Source: Hydractinia symbiolongicarpus
Taxonomy: Eukaryota > Cnidaria > Hydrozoa > Anthoathecata > Hydractiniidae
Reading direction: 5' to 3'
Length of the DNA stretch: 64,000 bases
NCBI RefSeq assembly: GCF_029227915.1
Contig: NC_079888.1
Coordinates: forward strand, 9,469,001 to 9,533,000
The notes under the pieces are model-generated. The model did not search any database. It saw nothing but the letters and a program-made list of their open reading frames with translations, and was not told where the DNA came from. Below, piece by piece: positions 14,401 to 26,524 of the stretch (position 1 is its first letter; each line of letters opens with the position of its first letter). The position numbers and the translations under genes are program-made.

Positions 14401-17400
14401 ACCCAACATCACTCCAGGTGTAAATAGACAACAATAATAACGAAAGTCATTGATTAGTCAATGGAATTTTATCTGGGTTTACTTCTGGTGAAATTGCAAG
14501 GATTTTCTTTAAAAAGTGCTGAAATTAAGCAAGAGAAAAAACATCCACAATTTCGATTACCTATATTTTATGACTGTCATATAAAAACTAAGAATGTCAT
14601 ATATTTTATGACATTCTTAGTTTTCTTCTTTAAACGACAGAAATGTGTAGTACAGACTATATGCTCTCCAATGATAAAAGTGTATTTCTGTTATATTTCA
14701 GTATTATATTGTCATTTTAAAAAAAACATGCTTTTTGATTTATTTTTTTTAAAATATATAATGCTTTGGTATTTTCGAAAGGAATTCTGAAATTACATCT
14801 GGCACTGAATGAGTTATAAACAATTTCTCGCTACTTGTGGCTAAATTAAATCATTGCATATTATTTTATTTTTATTTATTATAAAAATGTTTTTTATTTA
14901 GGAGGTTGCCAAAACCTTTTTGTTGTGTTTAAAAAATTACATCAGCCAACTTTTACCGTCATTAGTTAAAAACTGCCACAGTAATTGTGACAACAGCTAT
15001 TTGCCGAAGCTTGGGCATGGTGGACATTACTGTTTTGAAAGCTCTTATTGTGGAAGCACAGAGCAGTTGAGAAACAAAAGGTCTAAGGATGAGGTTGGCA
15101 TACTCTAAATTGAAACTGCTAACCCCGCACATTTGTATCTAAATGTTCTTAGGGCAAAACATGTGACATCAACGTTTGCGGTAAATATTGGAAAAACATC
15201 ATAAGAAAAGAAACTTTAATTAAATAGCAAATTCTGTATTTTACTTAATCATGCTTTAAACTTGCTTTGGCAGTTCTTTTCTATTGTTTTTTTAAAACAA
15301 AAAGGTTGAAAATACGTATTTGAGCATTATAACCTGGCCAGGTCTACAGGCTCCAAAAATTTTGTAGCTTATGTGTTGAAATAAATTCTTTTAACTGGAA
15401 TCAAAAAAATTATGCACACACCTGATGCTAATACATCAAGTTTAATTATTTTTTTTAAAATAACAAAAATTATTCATATACAGGGATCAATTTGGAAAAT
15501 TTGTAGAATTTTTATAACTTCTTTACAAGGCATATTAATTGTTTTTTGGCTATGAAAGTCATTAATTATGCTGAATGAAAGTCATTAATTTAAGAAGTGC
15601 TGTATATCCCATGTAATAGGGCCAGGTGTACCAAAAGACTGGAGCTAGTTTAAATTTTTTAATGAAGAATAAGGTCCAACCAGTGCTTGAGGAGGCAAGG
15701 AAAACAAATATTTAAAAAGCAATATCTAGGATTACATGAACTTTAAACAAAATGTGAATATGTCATTGGGAATAAACAACTTATAAGATTATATATTAAA
15801 CCACACACACTTTAGTCATGTCAATGTCATCCTCTCTGATATAGTCCTCCGTATCATCATTGAAGATGAGACATGATATTTACAAAGATTGTAGTAATTG
15901 ATCTTTTCAGTGTGCCACCCATTCTTGTATAGAACCTCCTTTTGCCATCCATAATAAGGTGCTCATGTCACACCAGTTACAATTTTTGCAGTGGCTTTAG
16001 TTGATAATGTAACCCCCACTTTTTCATTACAATGTTCGCATACTTTCTGAAACAATGTTCATGACGCAAAGGTGAGTTGTTTCCTCTTCCTGGCACTCAT
16101 GTTATCTTATTCACTCTCTTTCAAAAATGTGTTGATGTATTTTATATTTCCTTAGTCAAGCACAACAATAAAAAATAATGCATTTTTTTGCCTGATGTGT
16201 GATTGTTTTAACTTTTAAACAGGTGAGTTAAAAGCATGGAAAAATTAGCAACAAGAGCCTTTGATTAGATTGATTGATTTGATTAGATGAGCCTCAGGGT
16301 GACTCTTAAAATATTTGTTGATTTTTTGAGATTTTGAGCCTTCGTGATTCTTATGAAAAAGCAGTTTACAGTTCCATATCGTTAGGATTAACCAATATGA
16401 TTTGAGGGAAAATACGCTGTTTATGCCGTCGGCTCTTCATAAATAGAGGCTAAATTTTTTATGAAATCTTAGTTTTCTAATTTACCTTCAAACCTCTAAA
16501 TATTGTGGAGTTTTAAATAAAATGAATTCCAGTGTGACGTTATTTGTTTACTTTTCACAATAAGCTCCTTGTCTCTGGCATTTGCGTAGCAAGAAAAAAG
16601 ATGCTGGAATTAGGTGAAGGGTGGTCTTTTCCTGTGGATTTCTTTTCACGGAAACATTGTTTGAGGTTTTATACTATTATTGAGTATACTAGTTATTTAA
16701 ACCCGTGGAATAATCCACTTAAATTTATTGTGCTTCTTATCACAAAAAGGTTTGCTGATAATTTTATTAAGAAGGCTGAAACAGAAACGTTTCAAACGAA
16801 ATCGCGTGGAGATATCCACTCAAAAATCATTTGTTGTCATTTTCATTTTAGGGACGCATACAATTAAAACTTTTGAACGAAATTGACAACTATAATAACA
16901 ACAACAATTGCCTGTGACTTTACTCGTATAACAATTTATAACAAAGCTCCTGTCACGGTAAATTTAAATTTGCATGCAATAAAATTTCTAACTAATGAAA
17001 TCACTTTATTTTATTACATGATTTGTTTTAGCCTAACAGCGATAATCATTGTTTTTTTCGTCAAGATTTTTTGTAGTTAATTCCATTCAAGTGGGAATAA
17101 ATAAAACCAATATGTTTTTTATACAACAGTAGACAATAGACACGTGCTTAAAGGAATAATAAAAATTAATTACCTATGACTTTTGTGTAATAAAGTTTAC
17201 ATTGTTACACAAAGGTTTTTATGAGAACAATAAAAAAAATTAACCGTGACTTTTTTAAAACAAAAATTTTAAATCAATTTGAAAAACCACAAGACAAAAA
17301 AAAAGTTTAGCAAAATTGACATGTTACCACGGCTGTTTCTTTAGAAAAAAACAACACATCCACTTTGCCTGTCACAGACACATTCAACTGGCATATTATT

Positions 17401-19246
17401 ATATAGACTAGTCGATAAAGCCCGTGGAAAAATCCACTAAAGCAGGATAAAAATTTTTGATGTTAATGAGATATAAGAATTTAAAGATTTTGCTGACGTC
17501 AGCAATGGCCCCATCAAAACCAATAATTTTTTTTTAGAAATTTGTATACCTGTTGCCTCTATCGTATAGATCTTGAAACGCTGATCAAGAAAATGTATAG
17601 GATTATGTACTTTTGACAAACGGTTGCAGAGATATTAGGGTTTAAAGGTTTTTTGATGACGTCATCAACCCACCCATTCCGAAACGGATTTGGGGACCCA
17701 AGTTTGAGAAACTTACCCAAATTGGTCCTAGGTGGTCCCTAGTTACCCACGCAGGAGATGACGCCAGTTATTTCCACCCGTTTCCAAGTTATTAAGCCTT
17801 AAATTTAAAAGTGCAATGCAATGGCTTCACTAATCTTAATATACTTTCCTTTGACGTCAATATTGCTTTAACGTCAAAGTTTGCTAATTTACAGAACAAA
17901 TTTATAGGCGATGTTTTATAGACTTTATCAAAGAAATTTTATACACTTTGTAAAAGTCACAGACAGACAGAACTGGCGTATTATTATATAGACTAGTCGA
18001 TAAAGACCCGTGGAGAAATCCACTTAGGCAATAGGACATTGAAAATGTTGGTTTGCTGTCGTCAGCATTGCAAATCCAAAAAAAAAAAAAAATTGGCGAA
18101 ATTTAGTTTATTTGTTGCCTGTAACGTGTAGAGGTTGAAACGCTGATCAAAATAATATAGGATCATAACTTTTCTACGAACAACAAAAGACATAAAAGGG
18201 TTTTAAAATTTTGCTGACGTCAGCAATGGCCCGTTAAAACGCAAAAAAAAAATTTCAGAAATTTATATCCCTGTTACCTTCATCGTATAGACCTTCAAAC
18301 GATGATCAAGAAAATGTATAGGATCATATATCTTTGACAAACGGTTGCAGAGATATTAGGGTTTAAAGATTTTTTGATGACGTCATCAACCCGTCCATTC
18401 CAAAACGGATTCGGGGACCCAGGTTTGGGAAACTTACCCAAATTGGTCCAAGGTGGTCCCTAGTTACCCACGCAGTGAAAAATCATTGACGTCACCAACT
18501 CGTTTCCAAGTTATTTAGCCTCAAAGTTTTAGAAGCACTGTAATGGCTTCATTAATTTAATATAGGATATTGACGTTAAAGTGGTGTTATTGACGTCGCG
18601 CCGTAATGTCTGAATATTTACCATATTAGACATGCATTTTTCAGCAATAACAAAGGAAAATGAAGACATCCACTTTGCCTGTCACAGAGACACGGAACTG
18701 GCGTATTATTATATAGATATTAATGTCTTCTGATTTATTTAAAATCATTTAAAGTCATAAGAATGCCTTCCTGTGTCCCCAGCTTTTTTTCTGCTATGCA
18801 AATGCCAGAGCAGAAAGAGCCTACTGCTGAAGATATAAACAACAGAATTCACCCATAAGTTTTTGCTAATTCAGCTTTATATACTTTAATTCAGATACTT
18901 GTATTCATTGTTTATTCTTAAGACCTTTTTCTTTTTCCTCAACCAAAAGTGGCACTATATGTAGCTAACGTTCTGAAAATAGCCTATATAATTTGCAGTT
19001 ATCCCTACTGTTAGTTAAAACATTAATTTTAAGTAAAAATAGCAAATTAAGACTGCTTTTATTCAAAAATAAACGGATCTCCTCATATAACTAGCTACCT
19101 TGGCAGCTAGCTGCTAGCTACACTCTACTAGAGTAGCCAAAGAAAGAACTAGCTAGCTAGCTGCCAGGATCAGGTTACATTAATTTACACATACCGTGGA
19201 CAGCATAACGCTTCTTCATTTTGGGATTGTGGTTACAACTATCCAT
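5466..19246 (-). CDS. Major facilitator superfamily transporter (18 exons)
   Basis: Exons from 5' to 3' on the minus strand: 19246-19195, 14278-14248, 14013-13889, 13522-13442, 13207-13114, 12808-12743, 12607-12563, 11864-11849, 11718-11568, 11361-11260, 10973-10897, 10737-10623, 10164-10123, 10022-9848, 7358-7294, 6859-6770, 6267-6167, 5636-5466. They total 1599 nt, i.e. 532 residues plus stop, with every phase consistent. The protein is a 12-TM-type MFS carrier. Residues SDRFASPYGKRRP after TM2 form the signature loop 2-3 motif (D-R-x-G-R-R), ADQTPPSQRG is the next cytosolic loop, and SDKLRKRKP is the matching loop in the second half. A loop of about 50 residues follows TM2, and the central linker runs about residues 265-300. 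The substrate cannot be told. Start is the first ATG of exon 1, ten bases behind a cttctag acceptor-like site. The 16-nt exon is required by phase but is the least certain part. Confidence 0.9.
6290..6655. repeat. Degenerate minisatellite in MFS intron
   Basis: About eight diverged units of roughly 40-47 bp built on (tacctaggactgaaac)...(agtgtttgtcaggggtaaa). It lies in the intron between the exons at 6770-6859 and 6167-6267, directly beside an exon. Confidence 0.7.
7585..8280. repeat. 25-bp minisatellite, about 28 copies
   Basis: Tandem array with unit cagttatatgatactacggagatgt. Variant units replace the centre with gcagctttattatactac, and these variants recur in a higher-order pattern. It sits in the intron between MFS exons 9848-10022 and 7294-7358. 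Units are contiguous without unique spacers, so it is not a CRISPR array. Confidence 0.95.
8281..9847. other. MFS intron remainder without recognisable elements
   Basis: No coding region on either strand could be supported. Short CpG-rich patches near 9130-9215 (gcgacg, cgacggat, gacgttacgccgttacg) stand out from the AT-rich surroundings but have no clear identity. Confidence 0.35.
14584..14624. repeat. Perfect 18-bp hairpin in MFS intron 1
   Basis: Left arm 14584-14601 and right arm 14607-14624 are exact reverse complements (aaaactaagaatgtcata), separated by five bases. No TA or other target duplication is obvious. Confidence 0.85.
16683..17408 (+). mobile_element. Short dispersed element of the CCCGTGGAAAAATCCAC family, copy A (degenerate)
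   Basis: Begins with tatactagttatttaaacccgtggaataatccactt and ends with ctttgcctgtcacagacacattcaactggcatattattatatag. Start and end motifs match copies B and C, which follow without a gap. There is no coding capacity. Superfamily unknown; the AT-rich 3' tail (tattattatatag) is its most constant end. Confidence 0.55.
17409..17988 (+). mobile_element. CCCGTGGAAAAATCCAC-family element, copy B
   Basis: Begins actagtcgataaagcccgtggaaaaatccact and ends gtcacagacagacagaactggcgtattattatatag. The interior (gatgacgtcatcaaccc, gggtttaaagg, acttacccaaattggtcc, tagttacccacgcag) is closely repeated in copy C. The short hairpin gtgg-aaaaa-ccac lies near the 5' end. Confidence 0.7.
17989..18717 (+). mobile_element. 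CCCGTGGAAAAATCCAC-family element, copy C
   Basis: Begins actagtcgataaagacccgtggagaaatccactt and ends ctttgcctgtcacagagacacggaactggcgtattattatatag. It is longer than copy B because the segment with 'gttgaaacgctgatcaa...gacgtcagcaatggcc' occurs twice. It directly follows copy B head to tail. Confidence 0.7.
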
Positions 19247-20353
19247 TCCTAATCTAGAAGTTTAAAACAGTTCTTGCGAAGTAAGTTTTAAAAAATTCTG
19301 TTTTTTTTACGCAAAGTCAAATCAGATCATCCACGCTTTTAGCTTCTTGTCTCGATTATCCCGTCAAGATTTAAAAATGAGAAAAAACATTTAGTTTAAA
19401 AAGTTGAGCAATGGAGGCATGAAAAACATTAGGTTAATAAGGAAAGTGAAAGTGCAGTTTCAGTGTAACAATTTTTGAATGTTTATATTTCCTACGGCCA
19501 TGCATTGTTTTAATATGAAGTCGTTGAAAGACACGAGGCTTAGTAGAAAGACGCGTAATGGGCTGTTTTTTAATTACTTTTTCCGTATCTTTTGCATTAT
19601 ATTATTATTAAGGTGTAATAGTGAAGGGAAGCAATATAAGGGAGAGGAACACATGAACAAGTTAACGTAAAAAGTGCATTGTTATGAACAACTAATTGTT
19701 GGTTCGCGGAGAGTTCGGTTAAATTATTTCTTAAGTAACTTGACATTAGTAAAGTATTAGATACATTATAAAGAAGAGCCTCAAACATTTTGTTCCCATG
19801 ATAGATATTATAATGTGCTTATGTAAAGAACTCCTAACCATCTACTCCTTTTAGGTAAAGAAGGAGTAAACGCATTGGGGACGAGATTTATCTTTTACTA
19901 GCCCGTCATACTACCCAAATATGAATTCCTTTTTTTCTTTGTTTTTTTTTAAGTATGTGTGACACAAGAAAAGAAGTGATTATGAAAGCATAGTTTTTTC
20001 TCTGATACGCGTCCTCCTATCACGCATTCTCTGATTACACGTCCTTCTATTACGCCTCGCGACCTTCTGTACCGACGTGATCTACATTGCACCACGACAC
20101 TTTATTACGCTACACGGCATTACGCAATGCAAGAGGAGGCAAGTCAAAAGCACAGAAGGCTAAAAAACGGACGACAGCGGACGAAGGAATCAGCAAGGCG
20201 TAAAAGAAAAAAGCTGCCTCAGAAATTTGTACATTGATACATCAACACATAAGCGGTTGCTGAGCGGGAACAGGTCCCCTATGACTGCAACAGAAAAAAT
20301 GTGATATGCGTGCTGACGCCGCTCCTGGTCATATATCAGAGAGAAAAAAAGGC

Positions 20354-20460
20354 ATCCTCGTCCCCAGGGTCTTGTGTCCCCTGAGCCGTTATTACGGAGT
20401 GGCCAACAATTTTCGCCGCTATCAACTTCATCGACAAGGCAAAATGCCCTGGGAAAGAGG
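20354..20460 (-). repeat. Dispersed short element, CCAGGG-ended family, copy 2
   Basis: Inverted relative to the copy at 1281. On the plus strand it runs cctcgtccccagggtcttgt, then gagccgttattacggagtggccaacaa, to aaatgccctgggaaagagg. The ends form an imperfect 14-bp inverted repeat. Further partial matches to the ends are at 42276 (ccagggcattttta), 50238-50305 and the extreme right edge of the window (ctcccagggtc). Confidence 0.7.
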
Positions 20461-21039
20461 TTGAAAAAAAGGGAGCTCAACGAGATTGTTATAAAATGCA
20501 TTCGTTTTTAGAGAGCGAAGCCAGGTTAAAAAAAAATTCTTATGAGTTTCTGTAATCAAGCACACTTTTCCCTTTCTTGTTAAACAAACAGCCAGATCGT
20601 GAAACGAAAATGAAATCAGGTGCAGTTATGGTGTATTGATTTTGCACACGTGCTTTAAAATCACACAAAACATTAAAAATGATAGCATTTTTTTACAACT
20701 TGGATAAATTGTTCTCCGTGTTAATAAAGATGAAACTGAATCAAGATTTAAAAAGGACGATATTCTCAACTTTTTTACAGTAACAAAATTAAAGTTTCTC
20801 TCTACTAAACGATCGCCAACATTTTGTACAGGCTGTGTAATGTAGAAAATATATAGCTACAGGACATATCATAGAGAGAAAAGAACAAAAAGTAGCTTCG
20901 GATGTTTCGTTTTTATGGAAAATTGTTTACATTAATACGTTTTTTGGATTAAAACAAATATGATTAACAAAGATGATTTTATATACTTTATCTATGCTTT
21001 TTACTGTTTTTTTCATATTTGAAACTCGAAACAAAGATC

Positions 21040-21188
21040 ATAGCACATCTCATCTCTCTATCCAAATTTTTCTTTCTTGGAATAGCTTTCAACATACACA
21101 CCAACATCATGACTTTGGCTCTGTTGACTTCAATACACTTAAAAGCTCATCTAAAACACATTTTTTAAGCCTCTATGAATTGGATTAA
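21040..21188 (+). mobile_element. Degenerate LINE reverse-transcriptase C-terminus
   Basis: The open frame ending at 21188 contains LSWNSFQHTHQ and, further on, TLKSSSKTHFLSLYELD before the stop. The pattern W-N-x-L-P ... F-K-x-x-L-K-T-x-L-F is usual at the end of LINE-type ORF2 proteins. Only about 50 residues remain and several consensus positions have changed, so this is a fossil. Confidence 0.4.
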
Positions 21189-23779
21189 TCACTTTCCTCT
21201 GACTATTTGTTAGTAATTTATGTATTTATTTATTTTTCCATTATTTTATTTTATTTTTCTGTTTTTAATTAAAAATTAGTAGTAAACTATGCATAATTTG
21301 TAAAACGATCTTATTTAGGTGGCCACAGTTTTTACTATTCGATGGTCTCCTTATGTAAACTAATCTAATAATATGGAAATAAATAATTTCAACTACTGCT
21401 ACTAACGGAAGTTACAAAAAGTTTTAGCTTAAACCTTGTTTGTGTCTGAAATAGAAAGTTATATAACTAACATGGTCTTTATACAAGAGGACTTAACAAA
21501 CTTTACTCTAACTTACTGCTAACCTTATTTGAAAATCGTTTTTAGATGATGGTAGCTATATATTTCCAATCAGTTGTTCTTTGTGACCAAAGTTAATATA
21601 GTATTTTTCTATTAATTATATTTTGATTTAGTATTGCGTAGGCTTTTTTTTTTTATTAGTGTCGCAAAAAAATTTTCAGGCTGCTTTGCTTTTCACAGTT
21701 CATTCAAATGATATTTCGAATGCTATAGTTTTTTATGAATAAAAATAGCAACTTCGTTCCCAAAATGCAAAGTATAAGCTAGAAAAAAATTAAAGCAAGA
21801 CTAAGGGGTTTTGACTTTCCCAATAAAAAAGTGACACCTTCATCAATTTTTTTCAAATTTGATTTTCTGTCGTTGTATATAGTGAATCAATATCTTCTTT
21901 AGACAGTTTAAACGAGATCCCAATTAATATAATATATTAAAAAAAGCAAGCGAAAAGCTATACTCGGCCGACATAAGTGTTGTAATCAAGAAGAAGGAAT
22001 TTTTATCATAGCAGTTTACGGGTCTCCAGGGATACTTTTTAGATAATTTTAAAAAACGTGAATCTATTAAAAACGCAGGGGCAGAAATTTTCGCGGGCAG
22101 AAATTTTCGCGAGGATAAAAAATCGTGCAAATTCTATTTCTTGAAGAAATTTTACAGAAAAAACTTTCGTGAATATTCCACAATGAATTTCAATAAAAAA
22201 AGATTTTAAATCAAATATCTTTCCAATAAAATAACAACACCGTTGAAGAAAAACAAGAGAAAAAGAGAATCCAGAAAGAAAATAGAGGATATACAATTCG
22301 TTTATTTACAAAATGACTGCTATCAATATGCGTCGAGAAATATCGAGTAATTATTGATATAAGAAAACAATCAAATATTTTATAGAAATAATTCACTAAA
22401 TTATTGTCTCACTCTTCTCTTTGCTTTTTGTCTTGAAATTTAAAATTTCTAAATACGAAGATATTCAAACGTTTCCGTTTTTCGATTTTTAGCTGATTTC
22501 CCCACACTGAGTCGGGCTTTGGAGCCATTTTTAGAGTTACAGTTTTAGAGCCATTCTTCGAGCTGATAATTTTTTTTGTTGTGATTCTATTATTTTTTCT
22601 ACTATTATTTTTTACCCTTGTCCTGGAGCTGTCAGTATTTAAGAGTTTTCAACTTTTAAAACTTGGAAAAATTTTCGCGATTTTCAGAAAAAGTTGATTT
22701 TTCGCGAAAATAACTTTCGCGAATTTCAGGTTAAATTTTTTACCGGGCAGAGATTTTCGCGAGAAGGAGCCACAATCGCGCGAATCGCAAAAATTTATGC
22801 CAGCGAAAATTACTGTCCTTAACCCTATTCGGTCCGAGGGATTGACGGTTTTTTTAAATAACTCCTTATTGCTATGTTATATGGCTATGAAAGTTACTGA
22901 GTTTCAATATTTATCTATTAGACACCTGCATGTAAAATTTTTAGGTGTCCCATACCTTTCAGAGGCCTTGATATTGGCCATTACTCAAAACTACCCCTAA
23001 AATCTCTATGAAATCCTTATAATAGGGAAAATTTAATAACTCTTGTTAGAATTATCTTTGAACTTGAAATTTGTTTTTTTTAGAAAAAAAAAAGATTGTA
23101 AAAAAACATTGGTAAAGAGAGTGCCTAAGCTTTCTCCAAATCACAGCTTCTTTTTTACCTGGTTTTTGGTTTAAAAAATCTGAGGATTTAGACTTAAATA
23201 ATCGCAGCATTGATTTAAAACACGCGCAGGATTAACTTTAAAATATAACGAAACCTTCCTTATAACGGACGGATGAAATGACTGACGCCTCTTATAGTAA
23301 AAGGTCTCAGTGTACATTACTCTTACAATTGATCTCTGTAGCGGACACGGTCAACAATCGGTTAAAAATTTAAAAATATTAAAAAATGTTAGATTCTTCT
23401 CTGAAAAAGCGAAATCCTGTTTTAAAAATATAGTACAACCGAACCTTGCAATTTTATCTTTACAGAAACATCTTTGTGAATAAAGGTCGACGCAAACCAT
23501 CCGAATTTTCATCCGATTTGGGATTTTTCCTATTTTGATTTCATCCAACATTTAAATTTTCATCCAACTTTCTACCCGACCTTTAATTTCCAAGTGGGAT
23601 AAAAAGGCGGAATGTTTAACCTTTTCCTTTTACTTTTAGAGATATTTGCAATTAAATTTGGGAGAAAAATCCAAAATTTGATTGAAAAAAGATAAGGCCT
23701 GTGTTTTTTATTATTTGCTGTTAAGAGCATAAAATGAAAATACACAGTTTGAAGTTGCAGACTCTGTTTTACAAAATAT

Positions 23780-24000
23780 CCGAAGAAATGTTTAGGTTAA
23801 CTTCACCTTATAGAAATAAGGAAATCCAGATCGCTGCTTAGTGTCATCTTTTCTTTTCTTTTTTTTTTTTGACTTTTTTGCATCCTCCTTAATGTCCTTC
23901 GCCAGCTCGTTAAAAATTGTGCTTTCTTAAAAGCAACATAAAATTGTGGCGGCTGAATGATATCAGGTTTCTCTTTTACAGGATCTACTGTTATTTTCAT
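23780..24000 (-). pseudogene. Possible lysine-rich coding remnant with a frameshift
   Basis: Starting at the ATG at 24000 (minus), one frame reads a plausible N-terminus (MKITVDPVKEKPDIIQPP). A second frame then carries a plausible C-terminus (IFNELAKDIKED, a poly-lysine run, RSGFPYFYKVKLT) to a stop near 23796. Neither frame alone looks protein-like throughout. The switch could be a frameshift in a dead gene or an unrecognised exon boundary (an acceptor-like tgcttttaag lies at the switch). No family recognised. Confidence 0.25.
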
Positions 24001-24657
24001 GTTGCTTGCGTACTATTTACTTGGAAAGAGCAAATTTAAATTTTTTTTTGCACGTACCAACAGATATGTTTAAAAAAAATTCCCGCCATTTTTTAATTAC
24101 CAACATCAACCTGATATTGTTTTTTCTGTATGCGTGATTTTAAACTGACCGTTGTTTCTTGATTAAAAAAATAGGTGCAACCCTCTTAATAACCACAAAA
24201 CAAAAAACAAAAAAGCATAACGCGGATGATAAAAATGTAATATTGATTTTTTAAAAAAACAAAAAGAAATCAAAAAGAATTGAGAGAATGTGTTAAAAGG
24301 AAATATCTACTTGTAAATTTTAATTTTTTATCCAGCTATGTTTGTTTTAATTATTCTTTTTAAACTTTGATTTGAAGATAAACCTGTTTGATTAATAATA
24401 CGCAAAGCAAAAGAAAAAATTATTTTCAGAAAATAACTATATTGTTCACGTTGTGAAAAACTTTTTATTGGAGAGACACTTACAAGTAACAGTATGGAAA
24501 GATTTTTACTCTTGCGTGTTTCTTTGTTTGTTTGTTTGTTGTTGAACACGAATAGTAAGTAATTAAGGCTTTAAATAATAAGTCTACACACGGCTGTTTC
24601 AGCGCGGAAAGTAAGACTGTGCATGCGCTTGTTAATTCAGCACGTTGCGGGCGCAAA

Positions 24658-24837
24658 ATGTCGGCCAAGAATAAAAACAGTTTCGATAAAGTAGATACAC
24701 TTTCTATATCGTTTTTGCACACATTAAGTCAATTTCAGATTTGCTTTAGTTTTTCAAAATTATTGAAGCCGTTGGCGGGCGATGGTGTGCGTCACAACAT
24801 AGTCGAGCTAGACAAAGCTTGGGCAAATTTGGTCTAA
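24658..24837 (+). CDS. Hypothetical small protein (59 residues)
   Basis: The ATG at 24658 sits in a locally GC-richer, CpG-bearing leader (gcacgttgcgggcgcaaa), which looks more like a real 5' UTR than its surroundings. The product is about 59 residues, without a signal peptide or membrane segment, and with a leucine-rich middle. No family recognised. It could also be the first exon of a larger gene or chance. Confidence 0.25.
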   Translation: MSAKNKNSFDKVDTLSISFLHTLSQFQICFSFSKLLKPLAGDGVRHNIVELDKAWANLV

Positions 24838-26524
24838 TTTAGCCATACATTTTTTATCGAAATTGAGAAAATGAAAGTTACGCTGAATCATTTTAAATTT
24901 GTGGGCAGTGTGAAGTTATGTAGCTAGTGCGGGATACCTTTTTAGAAAGCTAAAAGAACAATCTAAAAGGTAAAGAAAAAATTAAGTTTGTATCAGTACT
25001 TCTGAAAAATTACTGTTTGGACAAACTTTTGGTACAAAATGTACTGAAAGTGTAAAAAAATTTTGGCATGTTACTTAATTCCTAATTTATTAGTATTGTT
25101 ATTTGCTGGTAGGGTCAAATATTAAATATGTTAAAACATATGTTTACTTCGGCTGAACATTATTTTATATCACCCTGCTAGCGACAAAATCACTTACATG
25201 TCGGCCAAGGTTTGTAAAATTGATAATTTTTTGCTTACATCAAAATAAAATTTGGTTTAAAAACTTTCCTTGTACACAAGAGGTACATATCAGTAGCTAA
25301 CAACCCTGTTTGTCTCGGGTATATTATGAAGGTCGGGCGACATACTAAAAACAGGTATTTAAGAAATAGCTAAGTGGGGGACAAAGTTTTGTTCCCCAAC
25401 TGTTTTTATGCAAAAAAAAACTAATTTTCTGAAGTGCTTTGAACATGTAGAACGTTTTTCCTATCAAGGCTAGGTGAAATTCTATAGTGGCCATGTTGGA
25501 TTTAAAAAAAAAATTTTTTAAAAAAAACGTGTTTTGTCACAGACCATAGTTTTTTCTAAAGTACTGATACACTTCAAATTAATGTCTTGTCGGTTTCACG
25601 TAAGCCTCAACTACCTTTTTTAACCAAATTTATTGCCAGGATAACTTCGTGTTTACAAAAATTTAACGGTATTAAGAGGGTATCTGTTTTCATTAAAAAG
25701 AAAGACATAAAATCTAAGCTTGTTGTGGTAGCTGATAAACTTAATAATTTTTTCAAACTTTTATTGATAAATGAATAAATTTTTGTTATCAAATCTCAGT
25801 TTTAGGGTTTCAGTGTTCTTTATGGGTATAAAGCTGGATCCAAATAAAGGTTAGGTAGCCTAAAATATGTTTACATTTTAACGGATCTCGCCCCAGTCCT
25901 AATTCAAAAAATGTTTAGCCGTGTACAAAATGCTTTTCAATTTTACTGAAAAAAGTCATAGTGTAGAATACGTTTTGTTAACACTGCATGATAATATCTC
26001 TTTTGATAAAAATCTAATCTTAGTTGTCATAGAAGAGTACTAACTAGAAATCTGTGTTCGTTTCATAAGAATTCTTTTATTAGGAGAAGCTGAGCACGTG
26101 TTCACTGAAAAACGGACCGTCCTTTAAGGTTTAATAATACCAATAGTATATATCTTGTTTTCTCTTTGTGTCCAATGTCTGTCTCTGCTTCAATGTTTGT
26201 TATAGTACCACACCAATAAGACAAGAGATAGGAATCCAAGAAAAAAGAAAGAAAAATAATAGATTCAGTATCATAATTCAGCTTGGTAAATCTAATTTTA
26301 TGTTATAAAGAAACTCCTTTCTTTTGTTCCTTAATGTAGAAAACAAAAAATTCTTTTGTTTTGTGGTGAAGCAATAAAAAAATTTTTCTTTGATGTAACT
26401 AAACATTATGATGGGGAAGGTAAACAATAATTTGACATTACGTAATTTTAGAATGACTACTGTCGCCTATTTTCTATCGATGCTATTTCTTATAATTTTC
26501 ATCTAGATAAAAAAGTCATAAAAG

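Larger units (their letters stand above)
19247..26524. other. Gene-poor interval between the MFS and alpha2/delta genes
   Basis: The two flanking genes are transcribed away from each other, so both promoters should lie in this 7.3-kb interval. It contains a CCAGGG-family element (20354-20460), a LINE 3'-end remnant (about 21040-21188), TTTCGCG repeats (about 22075-22120 and 22670-22790), and two weak small ORFs (23780-24000 minus, 24658-24837 plus). The rest is AT-rich with nothing recognised. AGCT/TAGC-rich runs occur just upstream of the MFS first exon (19085-19165, spanning the exon-intron side). Confidence 0.45.

Noticed and set aside
14461-14790. 109-codon plus-strand frame
   Set aside because: It crosses a hairpin repeat, is rich in F/Y/K as expected from AT-rich intron DNA and lies in an MFS intron.
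16544-16867. 107-codon plus-strand frame
   Set aside because: Most of it is a translation of the dispersed element copy A.
20190-20501. 103-codon open frame on the minus strand
   Set aside because: It is mostly a translation of the CCAGGG-family element; no protein-like pattern.
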